From positions 1-34,873 of the forward strand of contig JAAZDE010000179.1 of assembly GCA_012512925.1 (NCBI GenBank): a stretch of DNA of 34,873 nucleotides. Reading direction: 5' to 3'. This DNA comes from Desulfuromonadaceae bacterium (GTDB lineage: Bacteria > Desulfobacterota > Desulfuromonadia > Desulfuromonadales > JAAYDE01). Below are positions 1-9,300 of this stretch, one piece after another; within the stretch, counting starts at the first letter, position 1; each line of letters opens with the position of its first letter. The notes beneath the pieces were generated by a model, which was not told the DNA's origin, searched no databases, and saw only the letters and a program-made list of their open reading frames with translations. Made by a program: the position numbers and the translations under genes.

Positions 1-67
1 ACAAGTGACAAGTGACAAGTGACAAGTGACAAGTGACAAGTGACAAGTGACAAGTGACAAGTGACAA
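1..67. repeat. Perfect heptamer tandem array (ACAAGTG)x9.5
   Basis: Nine identical copies of the 7-mer ACAAGTG (read in another phase, GTGACAA) plus four bases. The array starts at the window edge, so its true length is unknown. There are no unique spacers, so it is not a CRISPR. It lies downstream of the solute-binding protein gene and merges into degenerate sequence of the same period. Perfect identity is typical of recent slipped-strand expansion. Confidence 0.95.
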
Positions 68-190
68 ACAATAGGTAAGCAACCAGTTATAGTCAAAGCA
101 TAATAACCAATAACAAGCTGCCGGTTGCTGGTTTTTCTACGAGCTACGAACCACAAACTGTTTTTCAGTCACCAGTCCGTCAGCCGCATC
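68..190. repeat. Degenerate heptamer-repeat region
   Basis: This gene-free stretch follows the perfect array and carries recognisable 7-base spaced words such as AACCAGT, AATAACC/AATAACA and GGTTGCTGGTT. The complement has TTCGTAG/CTCGTAG and GGACTGG/TGACTGA pairs seven bases apart. It looks like a mutated extension of the array. I see no gene or convincing terminator for the minus-strand operon that ends at 197. Confidence 0.5.
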
Positions 191-196
191 CACCTT

Positions 197-1888
197 TCAC
201 CTGCGGTATTTCCACTCCGATTCAGGAACATGCCAGCGGATGAAGTTGTGCATGAGGCCTACCGGCGCCGGCTCGATGCCGCGAAAACGGGCCGCCACTA
301 CCGGCAGGGAATCGGGTACGTAAAGGAACGCATAGGGCTGTTCCTCGGCGAGGATTTCCTGGAAACGGCCGTAGATGGCCTTGCGCTCCTGCTGATCCAT
401 GGTGCGGCGCCCCCGCTCCAGCAGTTCGTCCACCTCCGGATGGTTGAAATGGATGAAATTGAGCTGGCCGACGCCGGTTTTGCTGGAGTGCCAGACGTTG
501 TAGCCGTCGGGGTCGACGGGCACGGTCCAGCCGAGGAGAGTGGCCTCGAAATTTCCTGGATTGATGAATTCCTTGAGAAATGAAGCCCACTCGATGACCC
601 GCAGCCGCACCTCGATCCCCAGCTCCCTGAGACGGCGCTGGATGATTTCACCGCACTTGACGCGCTGGTCGTTCCCCTGGTTGGTGACGATGGTGAAGGA
701 GAAGGGGCGTCCCTGGCGATCGAGGATCCCGTCCCCGTCGCTGTCCCCCCATCCCGCCTCCCGCAACAGCTGGCGGGCTTTTTCCGGGTCGTAGGGATAT
801 TTGCGGACCTCGGGGTTGTAGGGCCAGGTTCCAGGTACATAGGGCCCGGTCGCCGTCCTTCCCAGACCCAACAGCACCCCCTTGACGATCTCCTCGCGAT
901 CGATGGCGTAGGAAAGCGCCTGGCGCACCCGCTTGTCCTGAAACAGAGGTTGGCGCAGATTGAAGCCGAGATAGGTGTAGGCCATAGACGGATAGCGGTA
1001 TTTGCGGAAGTTGCGCCGAAAGTTGGAGGACTCGGTCTGGCGGGCGTACTGCAGAGGAGTCAGCCCCATCTGGTCGATGCCGCCGGTCTGCAACTCCAGA
1101 AACATGGTGGTAGGATCGGGAATGACACGAAACACCACCCGGTTAAGATAGGGCCGCCCTTCGTAATAGTCGGGATTGGCCTCGAGAACGATCCGTTCGC
1201 CCCGCCGCCACTCCTTGAAAACGAAAGGACCGGTGCCGACCGGCTCGGCGGAGAGGGGGCTCCTGGTGATCTCGACCCCTTCCAGCAGATGGCGGGGATG
1301 AATGTCGAGGGCCCAGCTGCTCAGGGCCGAGGCCAACGGTTTGCGGTAGGTGACGACGAAAGTGTAAGGATCGGGGGCCTCGGCCCGCTCCACCTGGCGA
1401 TAACGTTCCGCGTAAGCGGTGGGAGTCTTCGGGTCAATGTAGAGGCGATAGGTGAAAAGCACGTCGGCGGAGGTAAAGGGGGTCCCGTCGTGCCATGTCA
1501 CCCCTTGGCGCAGGTGAAAGGTCAGGGTCAGATGATCGGGGGAAATCTGCCACGATTCGGCCAGATCCCCCTCGATCTCGAGGTTCTTGCCGTAACGGAC
1601 CAGACCGCTGTAAATCAGCCCGTTGACGCTGGCGGAGGTGCCGTCCGAAGCCAGCACCGGCAGCAAATTGACAGCGTCGGCGCCGCTGCCGATGAGTATG
1701 GTATCGCCGTGGACGGGGGACTTTGCCCCCTCCGCCACTACCACCGGCCCTTCCACCTCGGAACAGGAGGAGAGCAGCAGAATCAGCAGCAGGGCCGCCG
1801 ACAACCATTTTCCGGCGATTATTCCAGAATCACCCCGGAGACAGCCCTTTGTCGATAGAGCGGGGAAAAAAGAAAGGAACCGCTTCAT
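197..1888 (-). CDS. Family 5 extracellular solute-binding lipoprotein (peptide/nickel type)
   Basis: A 563-residue periplasmic binding protein of the SBP_bac_5 (oligopeptide/dipeptide) family. The N-terminus is long: about 27 residues, then a hydrophobic stretch ending in a lipobox (LLSSC, Cys near residue 42), so it should be lipid-anchored. Family features include LAESWQISPD, VTWHDGTPFTSADV, the YEGRPYL region, VRQALSYAIDRE and NFIHFNHPEVDELL. Around residues 377-385 there is a Ca-loop-like DSDGDGILD segment, often seen in this family. The ATG overlaps the stop of the upstream lipoprotein gene (ATGA), which fixes the start. No ABC permease or ATPase gene is adjacent, so it is an orphan binding protein in a lipoprotein operon; its ligand cannot be read from sequence. 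Confidence 0.9.
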   Translation of the reverse strand: MKRFLSFFPALSTKGCLRGDSGIIAGKWLSAALLLILLLSSCSEVEGPVVVAEGAKSPVHGDTILIGSGADAVNLLPVLASDGTSASVNGLIYSGLVRYGKNLEIEGDLAESWQISPDHLTLTFHLRQGVTWHDGTPFTSADVLFTYRLYIDPKTPTAYAERYRQVERAEAPDPYTFVVTYRKPLASALSSWALDIHPRHLLEGVEITRSPLSAEPVGTGPFVFKEWRRGERIVLEANPDYYEGRPYLNRVVFRVIPDPTTMFLELQTGGIDQMGLTPLQYARQTESSNFRRNFRKYRYPSMAYTYLGFNLRQPLFQDKRVRQALSYAIDREEIVKGVLLGLGRTATGPYVPGTWPYNPEVRKYPYDPEKARQLLREAGWGDSDGDGILDRQGRPFSFTIVTNQGNDQRVKCGEIIQRRLRELGIEVRLRVIEWASFLKEFINPGNFEATLLGWTVPVDPDGYNVWHSSKTGVGQLNFIHFNHPEVDELLERGRRTMDQQERKAIYGRFQEILAEEQPYAFLYVPDSLPVVAARFRGIEPAPVGLMHNFIRWHVPESEWKYRR

Positions 1889-2652
1889 GGCAGGGAATAG
1901 ATCCGGAACCCCTCGGGAGTCCGCAATTCAAAAAGGTCGTCCGCGAGGGCAACGTTGGTCTCCAGGGTGGTGAAACGGATGGTCATCTCGACTTCGCGGG
2001 CGGGGAGAAAAAGTTTCATCTCCAGGGGGAAATTCCCCGCTTCACCGGTGAAATCGGCATATTCGGCTTCCAACTGCCGATCCCCCCGGAAATAGAGGAC
2101 CACCCTGGTCAACCGCCGATCCCGGCTGAAATGGAGGTCCTGCTTCCACTCCCTGCCCGAGCGGGTCAGCCGGTAGCCCTCCGCCGTCGCGACAATCAAG
2201 GGCCGGTCGGGAAAATCGCCTTGCGGCGCCTGGTTCAGGGCCAGGCGGATCAGATCGGCGGGAGCCAGGGGGAGATGCAGCAGACGGTGAATGTTTTCAG
2301 CCGAAGCCCGGCCCCGGTAGAAGATCCCTTCCGCCAGATCGAGGGCGGTGACCTCCCGGTCATTGACGGCCGCCACCAGCACCGGCTGCCCGAACAGGCC
2401 GAACAGTTCCGAGCGGATCCTGTCCGGCTTGCGGATCAACAGGGCCTGCCGGCTTTTCAGGGAAAGGCGTTTTCCTTCCCGCCAGGAGATATGGGCCAGG
2501 CCGCGCAGGCTGAACAGGGAATCCTCCCGGCGGCGCAGTTCCTCCAGCAAATCCTTGGCCGTCACCTCTTCCGGGGGCGGCGGCAGAACCGTCGGCGGCA
2601 GGGTGCAGGAACAGAGCAGGAGCACCAGCCCGATCAAACCGAGTCGCTTCAT
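1885..2652 (-). CDS. Outer-membrane lipoprotein, LolB/DUF4292-like
   Basis: A 255-residue protein with a short signal peptide and lipobox (LLCSC, Cys16), followed by a proline-rich linker. The body (about residues 30-250) has the pattern of the LolB/DUF4292 beta-rich fold: an early SLRGLAHISW strand, a LLIRKPDRIRSELFGLFGQPV segment, and later alternating strands such as RVVLYFRGDR. Proteins of this type bind lipids or lipoproteins at the outer membrane, but a true LolB role is unproven. It is translationally coupled on both sides: its start overlaps the TPR lipoprotein stop and its stop overlaps the solute-binding protein start, both as ATGA. Family assignment is by overall pattern only. Confidence 0.7.
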   Translation of the reverse strand: MKRLGLIGLVLLLCSCTLPPTVLPPPPEEVTAKDLLEELRRREDSLFSLRGLAHISWREGKRLSLKSRQALLIRKPDRIRSELFGLFGQPVLVAAVNDREVTALDLAEGIFYRGRASAENIHRLLHLPLAPADLIRLALNQAPQGDFPDRPLIVATAEGYRLTRSGREWKQDLHFSRDRRLTRVVLYFRGDRQLEAEYADFTGEAGNFPLEMKLFLPAREVEMTIRFTTLETNVALADDLFELRTPEGFRIYSLP

Positions 2653-4355
2653 GGTTTCCCCTCCATTTTGTCCAGTTTGTCCCGCAGCGCCTGGTTTTCC
2701 GGATCCAGCTCCAGACTTTTACGGTAGGCCTCCCCGGCCTCCCGATTCCGCCCCAAGGCCCTCAGCGTATCCCCGATATGTTCGTGAAGCACGGGATCTT
2801 CCCCCATCTCCGCCAGGGCTATTTCCAGATGTTTCAGAGCCTCGGCAAAGTTCCCCCGTTTGTAGTGAACCCACCCCAGGGTATCGCGGATATGGGGCCT
2901 GTCTCTGAGTGCCAGGGCCTGCTCCGCCAGACGCAGGGCGCGATCCAGGTCCCGTCCCCGTTCGGCCAGGGAATAGGCGATGAAATTGATGGCTTCCGCA
3001 TGTTCGGGCTGGAGGCGCAGAATCTCTTCCATGACCGCCATGGCGGCCTCCCCTTCCCCCCTTTTCTCGAGGAGCATCCCTTTCTGGTAGAGCAGATCGG
3101 TTTCCTTGGGAAAAGCGCTGACGCCGCGCTCCAGGGCGTTGAGGGCCTTGCCGCTATCCCCCCCATCCTCATAGAGAGCGCCGAGAAGGCGGAACAGCGC
3201 CGGGTTGCCCGTCCGCCCCGCCAGGTTCTTTTCGATCAATTCGAGTCCCTCGCCGCTTCGGCCGAGACCGTGGTAGAGATAGCCCATGTGGACCAGAGCG
3301 TCGTCGTAGAGGGGGGACCAGGGGCGGATTTCCGCGAAGGCGGCCAGCGCCTCCGCATCCTTGCCCTCTTTGACCAGGGCGATCCCCAGATAGTAACGGG
3401 CCTGATCCCAATCCGGGCGCAGTTTGACCTGGCGGGCGAAAACCTCCGCCGCCTCGGACCAGCGCTGCCTCTCCAGATGAATCAGGCCGCTCTTGCGCAG
3501 CGCTTCGAGATTGTCCGGCTCCTCGTCCAGAATCAGCCGATAGTGGTCCATGGCTTCATCGAGGCGGTTCTCCATGAGCAGCACCTGGGCCAGATGAAGG
3601 CGCATTTCGGTGTTGCCGGGATTCTCCCTCAGCCCTTCGCGAAAAACCGCCCGGGCCTTGTCCCACTCCTTCATCTGTTCCAGCATCCCCCCCAACTCGA
3701 GAACTACCGGCTCGAAACCGGGCTGGCGGGCGAGAATCGACCGGTAATGCTTTTCCGCTTCACCGGTCAGACCGAGTTGACGGTAGAGACGCCCCAGGGC
3801 CAGTCCGGCCCAGGGCGAATCGGGATTCCTGGCCTGCATTTCCCTGAAAACCCGGATTGCCTCCGCCTTGTCCCCTTTCTGGGAGTAGGCCATACCCAGT
3901 TTCAGGGAGGCCCCCTCCTCTTCGGGGTCCAGTTCAAGAATGCGCCGCAGGGGGGGGATCGCCGCATCCGGCTCATTGGCCGCCAAATGAATCTCGGCCA
4001 GCAGAAACAGGGCGTCGATCAGATCGGGATCCAATTGGAGAGCGGTCCGCAGCGAGGCCAAAGCGGCCTCCTTGTCCCCATTTTGGGCCTGGAGAGAAGC
4101 CATCCGGTAATGAAGATAGGGTGCCTGGGGATCGAGACGGAGAGCTTCGCCAAGGGCCTCTTCGGCCTCCGCGGACAAGCCCTGGTCTTCCAGAAGATTG
4201 GCCTTGGCGAAAAGGAAGGCGGCTTTTCCGGCGGCGTCCTCCGCGCCGAAGGGGTGCGAATCGCCCGGGGGAAAACCGGTCAGACGGCCGCATCCGGCGA
4301 CAGCCAGGGGTAGCATCAGCCACAACGAAAAGCGTCTCAGTTGGCGGAAAAACAT
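2649..4355 (-). CDS. TPR-repeat lipoprotein
   Basis: A 568-residue secreted lipoprotein: hydrophobic signal with lipobox LAVAGC (Cys22), then about fifteen tandem 34-residue TPR units to the C-terminus. TPR consensus positions are clear, for example AEEALGEALRLDP, AIPPLRRILELDPEEE, AIRVFREMQARNP and AYRKSLELDPENQALR. TPR superhelices are protein-binding scaffolds; here it would sit in the periplasm or on the outer membrane. It is the first gene of a three-lipoprotein operon. The start follows a GAGGG Shine-Dalgarno element six bases upstream and lies about 20 nt below a good promoter. The specific partner is unknown; the coupled LolB-like protein is the obvious candidate. Confidence 0.88.
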   Translation of the reverse strand: MFFRQLRRFSLWLMLPLAVAGCGRLTGFPPGDSHPFGAEDAAGKAAFLFAKANLLEDQGLSAEAEEALGEALRLDPQAPYLHYRMASLQAQNGDKEAALASLRTALQLDPDLIDALFLLAEIHLAANEPDAAIPPLRRILELDPEEEGASLKLGMAYSQKGDKAEAIRVFREMQARNPDSPWAGLALGRLYRQLGLTGEAEKHYRSILARQPGFEPVVLELGGMLEQMKEWDKARAVFREGLRENPGNTEMRLHLAQVLLMENRLDEAMDHYRLILDEEPDNLEALRKSGLIHLERQRWSEAAEVFARQVKLRPDWDQARYYLGIALVKEGKDAEALAAFAEIRPWSPLYDDALVHMGYLYHGLGRSGEGLELIEKNLAGRTGNPALFRLLGALYEDGGDSGKALNALERGVSAFPKETDLLYQKGMLLEKRGEGEAAMAVMEEILRLQPEHAEAINFIAYSLAERGRDLDRALRLAEQALALRDRPHIRDTLGWVHYKRGNFAEALKHLEIALAEMGEDPVLHEHIGDTLRALGRNREAGEAYRKSLELDPENQALRDKLDKMEGKP

Positions 4356-4380
4356 GGATTTCCCTCGCTATTCCAGCGAA

Positions 4381-4410
4381 AAGTTAGCACACCCTCTCGC
4401 CGAGCGTCAA
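4381..4410 (-). promoter_or_regulatory. Sigma70-type promoter for the lipoprotein operon
   Basis: On the minus strand TTGACG (4410-4405) and TAACTT (4386-4381) are 18 bp apart, with an extended -10 TG (TGCTAACTT). The predicted start site is about 20 nt before the ATG at 4355, leaving room for the GAGGG ribosome-binding site. Confidence 0.6.
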
Positions 4411-4433
4411 ATCTTACCTCGTCCCGGCAGGTT

Positions 4434-4464
4434 TTGTTCCTTATCTTCTAATTCATGTTATCAT
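4434..4464 (+). promoter_or_regulatory. Weak candidate promoter for the phosphotransferase/signalling operon
   Basis: TTGTTC (4434-4439) and TATCAT (4459-4464) on the plus strand, 19 bp apart, about 75 bp before the ATG at 4538. The spacing is long and the -35 poor, so this is only the best of weak options in the divergent intergenic region 4356-4537. Confidence 0.25.
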
Positions 4465-4537
4465 ACCCCACCCCCGGCTGGTTTCTTTACACCCCTTCCC
4501 GTCATGTTAAAGTTTTCATAAGCCGGGAGAATTCTCC

Positions 4538-6109
4538 ATGGATGACAACCTATTGCATCGAGCGCTGATGAACAAAGAGGCCTACCCCGAGGAGACCGCC
4601 GCCATACACTTTGTGGAAACCCACGCCTCCCGCCTCTACCTCACCGACCGCCATGTCTACAAGATCAAAAAGCCGGTCGACTTCGGCTTTCTCGACTTCA
4701 GCACTCTGGACAAAAGGCGCCATTTCTGCGAGGAAGAGGTGCGACTGAACCGCCGTTTCTCGCCCGCCACCTACCTGGGAGTGGTCCCCCTGTGCCGTTC
4801 GGGGTCCGCCCTCCGCTTCGGCGGTCCCGGAGATACCATCGAATACGCCGTCCTCATGAAGCGTCTTCCCGAGGATCGGATGCTCGACCGGTTGGTGGCG
4901 GCAGGCGCCGCAGGACTGGCCAAGGAGATGGAGCGGCTCGCTCTCTTCATCGCCGAGATGCACCGCCGGACCCCACCTCACGCAGAGTTGGAAGAATCGT
5001 CCGATCTCCAAGTCATCCGGCAGAACTGGCGGGAAAACTTCGACCAGACCCGCCCTTTCGCCGGAAAGACCATCCCCCGGGAGGGACTTGAGGCGGCCCG
5101 CCGCCTCGTTGAAGGGTTCCTGGACAGCCAGGCGCCGCTGCTGCGGCAGAGGGAAAAGGAAGGATTCGTCCGTGAACTCCACGGCGACCTGCATAGCGAA
5201 CATATCTGCCTGACCGATCCCATACAGATCTACGACTGCATCGAATTCAACCGCCGCTTCCGGATCTCCGATGTCCTCGCCGATATTGCTTTTCTGCTGA
5301 TGGACCTGGAATTCCGCGACCGGCGGGATCTGGCCCGGGCGCTGCTGAAAAACTACCGCCGGCATTTCGCCTGGGGCCATGGGGCCGATCTGCTGATCCC
5401 CTTTTACAAAGCCTACCGCGCCTGGGTGCGGGGCAAGGTCGCCTCCCTGGCCATGGCCCAGCATCGCCAGGCAGAGGAGCAATACGGCCTCCTGCAGAAC
5501 CGGGGCCGCCGTTATTTCAATTTGGCCATGGGCTATCTGGCCCCTCAGGCCCTCGTTCTGACCTGCGGCCTGATGGGAGTCGGCAAGTCGCTTTTCGCCG
5601 GAGAACTGGCCGCGGCGACAGGAATGACCCACCTTCGCTCCGATGCGGAACGGAAGGAACTGGCGGGCCTCGATCCGAACACCAAGATTCGGAATAACTT
5701 CGGAGAGGGGCTCTACGCGCCGACCATGAGCGATGCCACCTACCGCTCCCTCCACGACAAAGCCGGCCGCGCCCTGATCAGGGGGAATTCGGTGGTGGTA
5801 GATGCCTCTTTCGCCAAAAACCGCCACCGGGAGATCTTCAGCCAACTGGGGGAACAGTACGGCGTTCCGGTTCTGCTGGCCCACCTCCAATGCGGCCAGG
5901 CTACTCTCATGGAACGCTTGCGGCAGCGTGAAAGCAGAGGGAATGACATCTCCGACGGGCGCCGCGAACTCCTTTCTTTCCAGGCCGGATACTTCGACTC
6001 CACTTCAGAATTTCCGGGAGTTATCGAAATCGACAGCGAAAAGGAGATCGATTATAATGTCGGTCTGACCTTATCCAGATTGCTCGTGAAAAAAACCGGA
6101 GGCCGATGA
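4538..6109 (+). CDS. Fused aminoglycoside-phosphotransferase-like / P-loop kinase protein
   Basis: A 523-residue two-domain protein matching the widespread bifunctional aminoglycoside phosphotransferase/ATP-binding architecture (COG2187 plus COG0645 type). The N-terminal half has the protein-kinase-like catalytic segment HGDLHSEHI (about residue 214) and the metal-binding IYDCIEF Asp (about 231). The C-terminal half begins near residue 335 and carries a Walker A motif GLMGVGKS (about 344-351), as in zeta-toxin or gluconate-kinase-like P-loop kinases. The real substrate is unknown and it need not confer drug resistance. A GGGAGA ribosome-binding site precedes the ATG. Its stop overlaps the next start (ATGA at 6106-6109), so it is co-translated with the signalling operon downstream. 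Confidence 0.88.
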   Translation: MDDNLLHRALMNKEAYPEETAAIHFVETHASRLYLTDRHVYKIKKPVDFGFLDFSTLDKRRHFCEEEVRLNRRFSPATYLGVVPLCRSGSALRFGGPGDTIEYAVLMKRLPEDRMLDRLVAAGAAGLAKEMERLALFIAEMHRRTPPHAELEESSDLQVIRQNWRENFDQTRPFAGKTIPREGLEAARRLVEGFLDSQAPLLRQREKEGFVRELHGDLHSEHICLTDPIQIYDCIEFNRRFRISDVLADIAFLLMDLEFRDRRDLARALLKNYRRHFAWGHGADLLIPFYKAYRAWVRGKVASLAMAQHRQAEEQYGLLQNRGRRYFNLAMGYLAPQALVLTCGLMGVGKSLFAGELAAATGMTHLRSDAERKELAGLDPNTKIRNNFGEGLYAPTMSDATYRSLHDKAGRALIRGNSVVVDASFAKNRHREIFSQLGEQYGVPVLLAHLQCGQATLMERLRQRESRGNDISDGRRELLSFQAGYFDSTSEFPGVIEIDSEKEIDYNVGLTLSRLLVKKTGGR

Positions 6110-6363
6110 AGAAGTTTCCCGTTGGCGTCGTTTCCGAAATCTGCCTGCTGTTGCTGCTGGCGGGAATGATTCTGCTCAATTATCCCTTTCTGGGAATTTT
6201 CAGCGGTTCCGGCCCGGTTTTGGGTTTCCCTTCCCTCGTCGGCTTTCTTTTTCTGGCCTGGGGCCTGCTGATCGTCATGATCTTCCTGCTGGCGGCACAT
6301 CTCGGCCGGGACGGCGAAGAGCAGGATGAGACCGGCGGACGGCGGGAAAAGAGGCGGCCATGA
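6106..6363 (+). CDS. Small two-helix membrane protein preceding the SLC5 sensor (CbrX-like position)
   Basis: An 85-residue protein with two hydrophobic segments (about residues 9-31 and 41-67) and a short, charged, Arg/Glu-rich cytoplasmic-type tail. It overlaps the gene before it (ATGA, 6106-6109) and the gene after it (ATGA, 6360-6363). Small membrane proteins are commonly encoded directly before SLC5 transporters (DUF485 and DUF4212 types) and before the SLC5 histidine kinase CbrA (CbrX). Position and topology suggest an accessory or stability partner of the 1092-residue sensor phosphatase, but I do not recognise its family from sequence. Confidence 0.75.
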   Translation: MKKFPVGVVSEICLLLLLAGMILLNYPFLGIFSGSGPVLGFPSLVGFLFLAWGLLIVMIFLLAAHLGRDGEEQDETGGRREKRRP

Positions 6364-9300
6364 TCCCCTTCGCCATCGTCGCCGGAACATCCCTGCTTTA
6401 TTTCGGGATCCTCTTCGGGGTCGCCTTCTACGCCGATAAATGCCGCCGGGCCGGGTACAGCATCACCTCCAACGCCTATATCTACGCCCTGTCCCTCAAT
6501 GTTTTCCTGAGCGCCTGGACCTTCTACGGAGCCGTGGGCAGAGCCGCCAACAACGGCATCGATTTTCTCGCCCTCTACCTCGGACCGTCCCTGATCGTTC
6601 TCACCTGGTGGCTGCTGCTGCGCAAGATGGTGCGGGCCAGCCGGGAACAGCATATCGTCAGCTTCGCCGATTTCATCTCCAGCCGCTACGGCAAGTCGGC
6701 CTCCATCGGCGCCGTGGTGACACTCTTCTGCATCATCGGCACCCTCCCCTACATCGCCATCCAGCTGCGGGCCATCACCGCTACCTTCGACATGCTGTCC
6801 ATTCCGCCGGTGGTCAGCCCCCAGCACCTGATCGATCTGTTCAACACCTTCGACCTGCTCTCCGTCCCCGCCGAGCAACTCGGCAGGGTGCCGACCGCGA
6901 TCTCTCCCACGCTCCCCTCATACATCGACAGCGGCCTGATCCTCGCCCTGATCCTCGGCCTCTTCTGCGTCCTTTTCGGCGCCCGCCATCTCGACGCCTC
7001 GGAACGCCACGAGGGTCTCATCGCCGCCGTCGCCCTCGAATCCCTGGTCAAGCTTTTCGCCTTTCTGGCCCTCGGACTTTTCGTCACCTTCGGTCTCTTT
7101 GACGGTTTCGGTGATCTCTTCGAACAGTTTTCCCGCCATTCCCCCCGGACCGGCGAACTCATCTCCCTGCCCAGCGCGACGATTCCCTATTCCCAGTGGT
7201 TCTCCCTGATGGTCATCGGCATGCTGGCCATTTTCTGCCTCCCCGGCCAGTTTCACCTGTTGGTGATCGAAAACAGCCAGGAGAAACATATCCGTACCGC
7301 CATGTGGCTGTTCCCGGCCTATCTTCTGCTGTTCACCCTCTTCGTCATCCCCATCGCCGCGGCCGGACTGGTTTTCTACGGCGGCACCGACCTGGCGGCC
7401 GACTATTTCGTCCTTCGCATTCCCATGGAGAAAGGACCGCCCTGGCTCACCATGCTGATCTTTCTCGGCGGTTTGTCGGCCTCCGCGGGAATGGTGATGG
7501 TCACCTCCGTGGCCCTTTCCACCATGATTCTCAACAACCTGGTGGTGCCCGCCATCCTCAAGATCAGAAGCGGCGCCGCCTCCCTGTCCGGGCTGCTGAT
7601 CAACACCAAACGGGTCGCCATCTTCGCCGTCATTCTCGGCGGCTATTTTTATAACGAAATGATCTCGGCAAGCTACGGGCTGATCAGCATCGTTCTGATC
7701 TCCTTTGTCGCCGCCATCCAGTTCGCGCCGGCTTTGATCGGCGGCCTGCTGTGGAAAAGGGCTTCCCGCAGGGGAGCGCTCACCGGCCTGGTCCTGGGCT
7801 TCGCCGTCTGGAGCTACACCCTGCTCCTCCCCTCGCTGATCGCTTCCGGCTGTTTCCCCTGCAACATCCTGGACCAAGGTCCCTGGGGATTCTCTTTTCT
7901 CCGCCCCCAGGCCCTCTTCGGCCTCTCCGGGCTGGACGTCTGGTCCCATGCCCTATTCTGGAGCCTGCTCTTCAACCTGGGACCCTTTGTCGCCATTTCC
8001 CTGTTTGGCCAGCTTACCCCCAGCGAAAAAGAGCAGGTCGACCGCTTCGTTCATGTCCTCTCGCCCCCGGCCGAGCCCACGGGGATGAAGATTCTCAGCA
8101 AAGCCCCCAGCGTCAGGGAGTTCGTCGAGTTGATGACCAAATTCATCGGCGAGGAAAGGGCCCAGTCGGCCATCGGAGATTACCTGAAAGACAGAGGGTT
8201 CGATCATCGCGGCACCCTTCCCGACCGCGAGGTCCCGGCCCTGAAACGTTTTACGGAAAAGACCCTGGCCGGATCGGTGGGCACCGCCCCGGCCCGCATT
8301 ATCATCGAAAATTATCTCTCCGCCCGGGGCAGCAAGATGGAGGATGTCTTCGATATCTTCGGCAACGTCACCCTGAGCCGCAACGCCAGCCGCGAGCAGC
8401 TCAGCGTCCTTTACGAGGCGGCGCGGATGGTGGCCAGCGGCAAAGGACTGCAGACCACCCTCGACGATATCCTGCGTCTTCTGGAACAGCAGTTCATGCT
8501 CGATTTGTGTATCATCCGCATTTACGACCCGGCCCAGAACGCCCTGGTCACAAAGAGCCAGATCGGCATGACCGAAGGGCATCTGCTCACTTCCAGGATC
8601 CAACTGCACGAACAAACTTTCGTAACCGACACCTTCCGCAAGAACGCCGTCGTCGTCATCAACGACGCCGAAACGGTCAACAATCCCTTTTCGGCCAAGG
8701 TCATCCGCCGGGAAGGGATCAAATCGATGGCCCATGCGCCGATCGTCATCGAAGACCAGCCGGTAGGGGTTCTTTCCGCCTATTCCAAAACCATCAAGGG
8801 CATCTTCACCGAAGAGTTTATGGAATTTTTCACCAGCCTGGCCGGTCAAGTGGGAGTGGCCTGGCGCAACGCCCAACAGGCGGAAAAATTGCTTGAAGCC
8901 AAGGAACACCAGAAGGAGATGGAGATCGCCAAGCGGATCCAACTCAGCCTGCTCCCCACCACGCTGCCTCAGATCGAGGGGCTCTCCCTGGCCGGAGTCT
9001 GCGAACCCGCCAGCCAGGTGGGGGGGGACTATTACGACGTTTTGATCAACGGCGACGAAAGTCTCGACATCCTCATCGCCGACGTGTCCGGTCACAATGT
9101 CGGCGCCGCCCTGATGATGGCCGAGGCGCGGACCTTCATCCATGCCCTGTTCCATACCTTTTCCGGCCCGGCCGGGATCATGCAAGCCCTGAACAACTTC
9201 TTCAACCGCGACCTGAGCGAGGCGGAACTGTTCATCACCCTCTTCTATCTGCGCCTCGACCCCAACAGCCGCCGCTTCAGCTACGCCAGCGCCGGCCACA

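Noticed and set aside
1-67. Repeat array as a CRISPR
   Set aside because: The units are 7 bp, contiguous and spacer-free.
2778-4313. Long open frame on the plus strand opposite the TPR lipoprotein gene
   Set aside because: Antisense shadow of TPR repeats; no ribosome-binding site and no recognisable domain.
4538-6109. Antibiotic-resistance gene call
   Set aside because: The kinase fold is shared by many non-resistance enzymes, and this fusion type is common in environmental bacteria.
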